From NCBI GenBank assembly GCA_034434515.1, contig DAOTZA010000103.1, positions 1 through 12,378 of the forward strand: a stretch of 12,378 nucleotides of DNA, written 5' to 3'. This DNA is from NAK19 sp034434515 (GTDB lineage: Bacteria; Chloroflexota; Anaerolineae; Anaerolineales; UBA4823). The position numbers were made by a program, and so were the translations under genes. This document shows, piece after piece, positions 7,182 through 12,378 of this stretch. A model generated the notes under the pieces. It searched no databases. It was not told where the DNA came from and saw only the letters and a list, made by a program, of their open reading frames with translations. Each line of letters begins with the position of its first letter. The first letter of the stretch is position 1.

Positions 7182-7197
7182 CTAAATCGAGATTTAG
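7182..7197. repeat. 16-base inverted repeat (7-2-7) directly before the polymerase start
   Basis: CTAAATC-GA-GATTTAG occupies the place where the polymerase gene's Shine-Dalgarno would be, ending one base before the ATG. The arms are perfect. It has the same 7-2-7 layout as the repeat at 3614-3629 but a different sequence. It could be a protein-binding site or a weak RNA hairpin affecting initiation; no function is demonstrated. Confidence 0.35.
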
Positions 7198-7235
7198 AAT
7201 AATATTATGCGAGGTTGTAATCTTTCTACTACTCT

Positions 7236-8360
7236 TCATGTTTTACTTTTTAGCTCTAATACTTCTAAATACCTTTCAACGCTTCTCTCTACCGAAAAAT
7301 CCCTCGCCCTGGCAGAAGGATCGGGCAACTTTCCTGCCAGCCCTGCCAATATCGCTTCTGCCATCCGCTCCGCATTCCCGACCGGCACAATGGCACCCCA
7401 CTTGCCATCTTCTAAGATCTCCCTCACCCCACCTGGGCAATCGGTTGTCACAACAGGTTTACCCAACGCCATGGCTTGAATCAGCACACCTGGCAATCCC
7501 TCAAATCGCGAAGAAAGGACAAATACATCGGCTCTTTTCATGTAACGATACGGGTTCGGATCGAACCCAGGAAAGTCAACTTTGTCGTCTATACTAAGTT
7601 GATGAGCTAACCTTACCAGCTTTTGCCGCTCCTCTCCCTGTCCCAAAATGACCAGGCGGCAATCAACTTTCTGGAGCACATGTGCAAACGCTCGAAGCAG
7701 CGTGCAGAAATCTTTTTCAGGATCCAAACGTCCCGCACCCAACACAATCGGAATTTTCTTAGGGTTAAACCACCGGTGTTCAACCTCTTGCTGAGCTACT
7801 CTCAGAATATACTCAACGTCTATAGGATTGTAAATGGTCACAACTTTATCAGCAGACAACTGAAAGTTATCAATCAAATCCTGTCTAACATAATTTGAGA
7901 CAGCTACAACGCAGTCAGCAAAGCGATAAAACACAGTAGCCAGATACGGAACAGCTCGAAACTTTACAGGTTTATAATTCGGATAAGCCTCACTTAGGAC
8001 ACCCCGAACCGAAATGCACAAACGGAAATTCAATCGACCAATTAATTTTGCCCAAATACTAATCAGATTAACGTGGTCCAAAACAGATAGAACAACATAC
8101 GGTTTGCGTTTTTTTGCATAGCGTATAAATGGCAATAGCGATGTAGCCACCCGCTTTGCCCCCAAGCAAACAAGATTCACTTCTTTAGACAGCTCATCAA
8201 AGTAAACTCCGCGGCAGATCGCAAGCACCATGTCAACCGCATACCCGCGAGCCGCCAACGCATTGGCTAGAACTACCATGCTCCGCTCAGCCCCACCCCC
8301 AGATAAATCTGGCAAGAAGATAGAAATGACCGGTTTTGAGTTTGAGTATTGAGTTGGCAT
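7236..8360 (-). CDS. GT4 family glycosyltransferase with E-to-Q in EX7E
   Basis: A 374-aa GT-B fold glycosyltransferase of the GT4 type, probably adding one sugar of the repeat unit. Signatures in order: LPDLSGGGAERSMVVLANAL (16-35), the glycine-rich loop and first helix; VVAVSNYVRQDL (151-162); TIYNPID (175-181); LGAGRLDPEKDF (207-218), the start of the donor domain; VILGQGEE; and LSSRFEGLPGVLIQAMALG (282-300), followed by PVVTTDCPGG. The EX7E motif reads E287 then Q295, so the second glutamate is Gln. I recall this variant from other members of the GxGGAE group, so it need not mean loss of function. ATG 8360 has GGTGA six bases upstream. It follows the ATP-grasp gene by 23 bases and precedes the polymerase by 55. 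Confidence 0.92.
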   Translation of the reverse strand: MPTQYSNSKPVISIFLPDLSGGGAERSMVVLANALAARGYAVDMVLAICRGVYFDELSKEVNLVCLGAKRVATSLLPFIRYAKKRKPYVVLSVLDHVNLISIWAKLIGRLNFRLCISVRGVLSEAYPNYKPVKFRAVPYLATVFYRFADCVVAVSNYVRQDLIDNFQLSADKVVTIYNPIDVEYILRVAQQEVEHRWFNPKKIPIVLGAGRLDPEKDFCTLLRAFAHVLQKVDCRLVILGQGEERQKLVRLAHQLSIDDKVDFPGFDPNPYRYMKRADVFVLSSRFEGLPGVLIQAMALGKPVVTTDCPGGVREILEDGKWGAIVPVGNAERMAEAILAGLAGKLPDPSARARDFSVERSVERYLEVLELKSKT

Positions 8361-8383
8361 AATGATTCACCAAACTAAAGCGA

Positions 8384-9463
8384 TTAGCCCCATTTTCGAA
8401 CTAATTCTTTGACCAAATGTTCCTGAATAGTGAATTCTAGATTGATATACGCTATATGATAGTTATCTCGTAAGGTGAGAGACTTTTTCCACCAGCCGTA
8501 CCTTTGTAAATAATCCAATTGCTTGGGCCTCGGGTTCGGTTGGTAAACTGGGCTAACTTCCAAAATGTAAGGCTCGGTGTTTAAGTCATCATTTTCCCAG
8601 GCAATGTCAAAAGCTCCCGTGGTCAGGCTAAGTTTCAGGAATGCCTCGATAATCCACTCTCGCCATCTTTCGGGAAAGTTTCCAAAGTCGACCTGATTGC
8701 CAAAGCCAGTTGCCGTTGGGCGCCATTCTTTCGATAAGTTTATACGCCAGTAATGCCATACAATCTGATTTCCAACCAGAATCACGCGCAAATCACGATG
8801 GATATTCAAGCGTTTTTGCAATACAACTGCATGATTGCGTTTTTTGAAATCCGCCTGGGATAACAAACGAGTTAGGTCGAGCGGTGAAGCTAAAGCATGC
8901 ACCCCAAGGGAACTGCATGAATGATTTTCTTTAACCAATAAAGGATAAGATGGCGCTTCAATATTATTTACTAAGCCCGCATTTGCTACGGTTAGAACGA
9001 CAGAATCTGGTGTTCGAATTCCCAATTCGATAAAGCGCTGATGCATCAGCGCTTTATTCTCCCAAAAACCCACTTCCCAGCTCGAGGGAAATACTCGATT
9101 GCCCTGTTTTTCAAGATTTTGAATGAGGTGATTCAAGATGTCAGTGTAATCTGCAAAACGATAGACATTAAAATCTTCTGAAAGAAAAAAGACAACCTTT
9201 CTCTGATGAAATTTGCCAATATCTTTTTTCGTATACAGGCTAACACTCTTCCCACTATTCTTCAAGTGATCGTAGACTGCCATCGTGCGGATAAACTGAT
9301 CTCCTCCTAGCAGAAAGCGCACCTGATAAAACGGTGCCCAGATAATCCACTCTGCCTCTTCAGCGTTGATTTTGGGTAAGCCGATTTTAGAAAAGACGTA
9401 ACCGGTTCGCAAGAAAGTCTTGACCAATTTATAGGCAACCCAGAGAGGTGAATATTTTCTCAT
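8384..9463 (-). CDS. ATP-grasp domain ligase of unknown substrate
   Basis: A 359-aa protein with an ATP-grasp fold at about 130-310: ENKALMHQRFIELGIRTPDS (135-154), the entry helix and strand; YPLLVKENHSCSSLGVHAL (173-191), the ATP-clamping Lys178 and flexible loop; HRDLRVILVGNQIV (222-235); and TGAFDIAWEND (282-292) with ILEVSPVYQPNP (300-311). In RimK-like ligases the last segment usually reads E-V-N and its Asn binds Mg2+; here it is Ser304, with D286 and E302 kept. Such enzymes activate a carboxylate with ATP and join it to an amine or thiol. In this locus an amide-linked substituent on a sugar acid is one possibility, but that is inference. The ATG overlaps the stop of the upstream HAD gene (ATGA, 9460-9463), so the two are probably translated together. 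The first 130 residues resemble nothing I can name. Confidence 0.8.
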   Translation of the reverse strand: MRKYSPLWVAYKLVKTFLRTGYVFSKIGLPKINAEEAEWIIWAPFYQVRFLLGGDQFIRTMAVYDHLKNSGKSVSLYTKKDIGKFHQRKVVFFLSEDFNVYRFADYTDILNHLIQNLEKQGNRVFPSSWEVGFWENKALMHQRFIELGIRTPDSVVLTVANAGLVNNIEAPSYPLLVKENHSCSSLGVHALASPLDLTRLLSQADFKKRNHAVVLQKRLNIHRDLRVILVGNQIVWHYWRINLSKEWRPTATGFGNQVDFGNFPERWREWIIEAFLKLSLTTGAFDIAWENDDLNTEPYILEVSPVYQPNPRPKQLDYLQRYGWWKKSLTLRDNYHIAYINLEFTIQEHLVKELVRKWG

Positions 9464-10059
9464 TCTCCAACCTGCAATCTGCGAATCTGGTGGTAATCAT
9501 AATAGCGCACATTAGGCGTCATGTACACCTGCTCAATGCACCTCTCATAAAATTTTACTTCTCCGTTTTCATGGTTATATGAGAGGTCATCATAGTATTC
9601 TACCCAACCATGGCGGCTTGCTATTTGCAAAAATTTGATTTTCTCTTCGGGGGAGTTGACAATAATCAGATTGCCATTGTAGATTTTTTGATCGATCAGC
9701 CACTGGCGAGTGATCCAGTAATCCCGATAGCGGCGTGCAGAGATAAAAAACACAGATGCCCCTTTCTGATAATACTCCTGGACAAGTTGGATCATGCGCG
9801 GAAATGGCTGGATTTGCCTAAGACGCTCTTTCTTGCAGGCAAAGTTCATGTGATAGGTTGGCCAGGTATTTGCCAGGGTATTATCAATGTCGAATATGAC
9901 TATTTGTGCTCTCTTATGTGCAATCAAAACAGAACGAAACCATAAGAAGTAGTATAATTTAAGCAAAGTCTTTAGAGCCTTTTTCACACTTAACGATAAA
10001 ATTATATATCCGCCAATCCATGATTTTTGGCTAATGAAGTTGTTAGGATATAAGTGCAT
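9460..10059 (-). CDS. HAD-superfamily hydrolase (phosphatase-like)
   Basis: A 199-aa protein with all four HAD motifs: FDIDNTLAN with nucleophile D57 and general acid D59; FFISAR with S107 (motif II); EEKIKF with K140 (motif III); and EYYDDLSYN with D157/D158 (motif IV) binding Mg2+. It is therefore likely an active phosphohydrolase acting on a small phosphorylated molecule. The cap between motifs I and II is very short, as in small-cap HAD enzymes. Residues 1-50 are an unusual basic, aromatic and hydrophobic leader with a VKKALKTLLKLYYFLWF stretch that could lie along the membrane. ATG 10059 lacks a Shine-Dalgarno; a GTG at codon 25 is an alternative that would remove half the leader. It is coupled by ATGA to the ATP-grasp gene, suggesting the two enzymes work on one product. 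Substrate unknown. Confidence 0.82.
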   Translation of the reverse strand: MHLYPNNFISQKSWIGGYIILSLSVKKALKTLLKLYYFLWFRSVLIAHKRAQIVIFDIDNTLANTWPTYHMNFACKKERLRQIQPFPRMIQLVQEYYQKGASVFFISARRYRDYWITRQWLIDQKIYNGNLIIVNSPEEKIKFLQIASRHGWVEYYDDLSYNHENGEVKFYERCIEQVYMTPNVRYYDYHQIRRLQVGE

Positions 10060-10101
10060 ATAAAACTTGAAGATAGTAAAACAGTCAATTGCACAAGAAA
10101 A

Positions 10102-10857
10102 TTATTGCTGTTTCTTAAAAATTGCAAACAGGTTTGGTTGTTTCTTCCGCTTTTTCAAGAAAAACCGAATTAGCAGTTCTCCAAACGAAAAGAACCTCAT
10201 TATACGATTTTTATATTTGGCAAGGTCTAGTTTTTTTATATACCATGGATCAAAATTGAAGTTACCTAATGTCTCAACTAAAGACTCTTTACTCCAGCTA
10301 GTTACATGCTGCATTCTATGAAAAACCGCTCCGCAGTTAGGACAAAAACATTTACTCAATTCGAGGTCTTCTTCATTAGGAACTGTGATTACAAGGATAC
10401 CATCCTTTTTCAAGAATCTATGTATTTCTCTAAGTGTACTCTGCAATTTCTCTTGATCAAGGTGTTCAAGAACCTCAATAAGAAAACACAAATCAATGAA
10501 ACCATCTGGAAGATCTGTAGGTAACTTAGTCGTATATATGAACTTGCAGTTTATAAGCTCTTTGTATTCACGTCTATTCTGCTCAATGGTTTCCTTAGAA
10601 AAATCCAAACCGATATATTTATAATTTTCAGTCATTTTTTGCAAATGACTAATCAGGAAACCTGGACCGCAACCAAAATCTAATATTATTTTATTATTTA
10701 AGTTGCCGATTTTATCAACCGTCAGCTCTATTATAGCGTCACCTAATAACTTTGCAAAATAATTATCTTTAAAGGGAGATGTCTTGCTGTAAAAACCCCA
10801 CAATCTGCTTAGCATTTCATCATCCCAAATTAGTTCAAATGACTTAAACTGGGACAT
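10102..10857 (-). CDS. Class I SAM-dependent methyltransferase with Cys-rich insert
   Basis: A 251-aa methyltransferase. Residues 57-66 (IILDFGCGPG) are SAM motif I, Y81-IGLD85 carries the acidic residue that binds the ribose, IEVLEHLD (127-134) and GILVITVPNEED (153-164) are the following strands. After the last strand comes a CxCxxC...H element, C170, C172, C175 and H180 in KCFCPNCGAVFHRMQH, which looks like a small metal-binding insert seen in some methyltransferases of polysaccharide loci. Predicted to methylate a sugar of the repeat unit or its precursor in the cytoplasm. The coding sequence is intact, unlike the two methyltransferases at 2780-4306. Its start overlaps the end of the flippase gene by 14 bases. 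The next gene begins 42 bases downstream. The site methylated is unknown. Confidence 0.88.
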   Translation of the reverse strand: MSQFKSFELIWDDEMLSRLWGFYSKTSPFKDNYFAKLLGDAIIELTVDKIGNLNNKIILDFGCGPGFLISHLQKMTENYKYIGLDFSKETIEQNRREYKELINCKFIYTTKLPTDLPDGFIDLCFLIEVLEHLDQEKLQSTLREIHRFLKKDGILVITVPNEEDLELSKCFCPNCGAVFHRMQHVTSWSKESLVETLGNFNFDPWYIKKLDLAKYKNRIMRFFSFGELLIRFFLKKRKKQPNLFAIFKKQQ

Positions 10858-12130
10858 TATCGTTATCTCTTCCTAAAAGTTGTTTTGTACATAATACAAT
10901 GACATATATATATATAAGAGTGCTCGATATGGCTAAACCGATGCCTTGCCCTATATATACAGCCACAGGAGAAATAAACATATTCAAGATTGCGGTTTGA
11001 AGTAAGATTTGGTTAAATTGTTTATACCTTTTGAGAATTATTAATCCTTGAGTCAATATCCCCCCTAATGCGCTGGTCACAACACCGACCAAAAGTACGG
11101 AGAAAATGAGATCGGCTATTCTGTAATATTGTCCAAATATGAATTTTATAATCACACGACTAAAGCCTATACCTGAAAAGGCAATAACTAGGAAAGTTAG
11201 AAAATAATAGATGACAATTTTCTTAGTAAAACTTAATAATTCTACTTTGGATAGTCTAGACATATGAGGATAAATCACTTGGTTAGATACATAATAAAGA
11301 CTTGATAGACCATTCGTAATCTTCTGTGCTGTTGAAAAATACCCTACGATGGTATTGTTAGTCATTAGCCCCAAAATAAATGTATTAAAGTTAGTATATG
11401 AGAATACGTAAATCCTTGACAAAAAAATACTCCATCCTTCTTTTATGTACCTCTTCACATGATCAAATTTAGTTCTCTTAAGTCTTATATGAAAATTTTG
11501 AAAGGCAAAGAATAATCCAAGTATACCTGCAACTATAAAACCTAAAGAATAAAAGAGAGGCACGTATAGGTAATCTGATTCTTTATGTACAAAAATGAAA
11601 ATAGCGAAAACAAATAGGACTTTAGCAACAATATTTATAAGGGTAATATATTTCATCTTTTCTATTCCTTGATAAAACCAGACCGGGAATAACACTTGTC
11701 CCAGAATTGTGCCAAAGTTTAAGTAATATATTAACCAATATTCACTGAACTTCCTAAAAGAGAAAACAATAATAGAAATTACGATAAGAGAAAATAACAG
11801 TAGAAACAATTTTATGAGCATTACAGATGAGAAAATCTCAGAGAGTTTATCCTTGTCATCTCGATAAACGGATATATCCCTAGTGGCTAAAAGGTTGAAA
11901 CCATAATCGGTTACAATTTCAAAATAATTGATAAAAACTTGCGCAAAAGCTATCTGCCCATACTTTTCAGCTCCAAGAACTCGTAAAAGGTATGGTAGTG
12001 TAATAAGTGGAAAAATATAAGTTACAGCTTGCAGGGAAGACAGAGACAAGAAATTTTCAAACAACCTTCGTTTGACTTCCGAATCAAATATCTTATTAAT
12101 AGCAAAAGAGAACGTACCAATCCAGTGCAT
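10844..12130 (-). CDS. wzx: Wzx-type flippase (polysaccharide transporter, MOP superfamily)
   Basis: A 428-aa integral membrane protein with about twelve hydrophobic segments and no soluble domain, predicted to flip undecaprenyl-linked repeat units across the inner membrane. The N-terminal region LSSLQAVTYIFPLITLPYLL, followed by RVLGAEKYG and TDYGFNLLATRDIS, is typical of RfbX/Wzx proteins of the polysaccharide biosynthesis family, as is KEGWSIFLSRIYVFSYTNFNTF-like sequence mid-protein. I chose ATG 12130; TTG 12145 would add five residues, and neither has a clear Shine-Dalgarno. DNA is very AT-rich (17 G+C of 60 in 11161-11220). The 3' end contains an (AT)6 run within TLIYIYVIV and overlaps the following methyltransferase gene by 14 bases. 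As the first intact gene of the block it probably heads the operon. Confidence 0.92.
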   Translation of the reverse strand: MHWIGTFSFAINKIFDSEVKRRLFENFLSLSSLQAVTYIFPLITLPYLLRVLGAEKYGQIAFAQVFINYFEIVTDYGFNLLATRDISVYRDDKDKLSEIFSSVMLIKLFLLLFSLIVISIIVFSFRKFSEYWLIYYLNFGTILGQVLFPVWFYQGIEKMKYITLINIVAKVLFVFAIFIFVHKESDYLYVPLFYSLGFIVAGILGLFFAFQNFHIRLKRTKFDHVKRYIKEGWSIFLSRIYVFSYTNFNTFILGLMTNNTIVGYFSTAQKITNGLSSLYYVSNQVIYPHMSRLSKVELLSFTKKIVIYYFLTFLVIAFSGIGFSRVIIKFIFGQYYRIADLIFSVLLVGVVTSALGGILTQGLIILKRYKQFNQILLQTAILNMFISPVAVYIGQGIGLAISSTLIYIYVIVLCTKQLLGRDNDNVPV

Positions 12131-12145
12131 TCTAAAATTTTTCAA

Positions 12146-12252
12146 CTTATCAATATCGTTTTATAAGAAGTCTGGATAGAAATCAATCTCATTGCTATTA
12201 TTATTTTGGCAATTAGTTTTACGATAATCAATTTTAAGCCTATCTAATAGAG
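12146..12252. other. AT-rich gap upstream of the flippase gene
   Basis: About 107 bases without a supportable gene, very AT-rich on both strands. Weak TTGATT-type hexamers with AT-rich partners can be found on the minus strand, but none has good spacing and sequence together, so I do not call a promoter. No terminator-like hairpin with a T run is seen. Confidence 0.3.
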
Positions 12253-12378
12253 CTAAGGGCAAATTGCCCTGGATAATACTACCATCTTATCTAGCGCAAG
12301 ATTGCAGTAGCTATTAACTTCTTCCTCCAGGTTGACGCCTTTCAAAAACGAGATAATACTCCCCCACATCCGCTCATC
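12253..12378 (-). CDS. Possible C-terminal end of an unidentified gene (partial)
   Basis: The minus-strand frame entering from the window edge is open for 41 codons to TAG at 12253-12255 and reads plausibly as protein (SIISFLKGVNLEEEVNSYC, then NLALDKMVVLSRA). I do not recognise the family. It runs in the same direction as the rest of the locus. A 41-codon open run is compatible with chance, so this is only a candidate. Confidence 0.3.
   Translation of the reverse strand, partial: DERMWGSIISFLKGVNLEEEVNSYCNLALDKMVVLSRAICP
12256..12270. repeat. 15-base inverted repeat AGGGCAA-A-TTGCCCT
   Basis: Perfect 7-base arms around one base, at the end of the possible partial gene entering from the window edge. 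The GC-rich arms could form a short hairpin, but no T run follows on either strand, so it is not a standard rho-independent terminator. It may equally be a protein-binding palindrome. Confidence 0.25.

Noticed and set aside
7207..7597. Plus-strand frames over the GT4 gene
   Set aside because: They are antisense shadows of a well-supported glycosyltransferase, with no independent motif or start signal.
12256..12270. Rho-independent terminator
   Set aside because: The hairpin has a one-base centre and no T run on either side.
1..12378. CRISPR array, tRNA/rRNA genes, insertion sequence or transposase
   Set aside because: No regularly spaced repeats, no recognisable RNA gene and no DDE or HUH transposase motif were found on either strand.

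Overview
The window is a single-strand polysaccharide (O-antigen/capsule/exopolysaccharide) biosynthesis locus. Every supportable gene lies on the minus strand, so transcription runs from high to low coordinates. The gene set (Wzx-type flippase, O-antigen-ligase/Wzy-like polymerase, GT4 and GT26 glycosyltransferases, NDP-sugar epimerases, SAM methyltransferases) says bacterium. The protein styles recall Anaerolineae/Chloroflexota, but that is a weak impression and no marker gene here fixes the taxonomy.

The window falls into three blocks. Block A (about 12145-4622) is an intact, AT-rich set: flippase, methyltransferase with a Cys-rich insert, HAD phosphatase, ATP-grasp ligase (4-base overlap with the HAD gene), GT4 glycosyltransferase, polymerase/ligase, second GT4 glycosyltransferase. 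All frames are open and most genes are tightly spaced or overlapping. A further 233 bases at the high end hold only a possible gene tail.

Block B (about 4613-2317, continuing at 376-1) looks like the ruin of an older polysaccharide operon. In transcription order it holds: the C-terminal third of an NDP-sugar epimerase without its front; a methyltransferase with an in-frame TAA; a second methyltransferase with a one-base deletion in SAM motif I and an in-frame TAA; a decayed GT26 (WecG/TagA/CpsF-type) gene; and the first 58 bases of an epimerase that runs off the window and appears to begin with ATA.

Block C (about 2251-381) is an intact two-gene unit, a CDP-paratose/tyvelose 2-epimerase-like SDR and a GT26 glycosyltransferase joined by an ATGA overlap. 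It sits inside the decayed GT26 gene of Block B: the N-terminal half of that gene lies upstream at 2773-2317 and its C-terminal half downstream at 376-58, with little apparently missing between them.

The likely history, which is inference, is replacement of the front of an old operon by a new gene set (junction near 4613-4622), insertion of a sugar epimerase/glycosyltransferase cassette into a GT26 gene, and decay of what was left. The intact genes together could build and methylate a repeat unit on a lipid carrier, flip it and polymerise or ligate it. The HAD/ATP-grasp pair hints at an unusual ligase-made substituent. No initiating sugar-phosphate transferase, chain-length regulator or export ATPase is visible.
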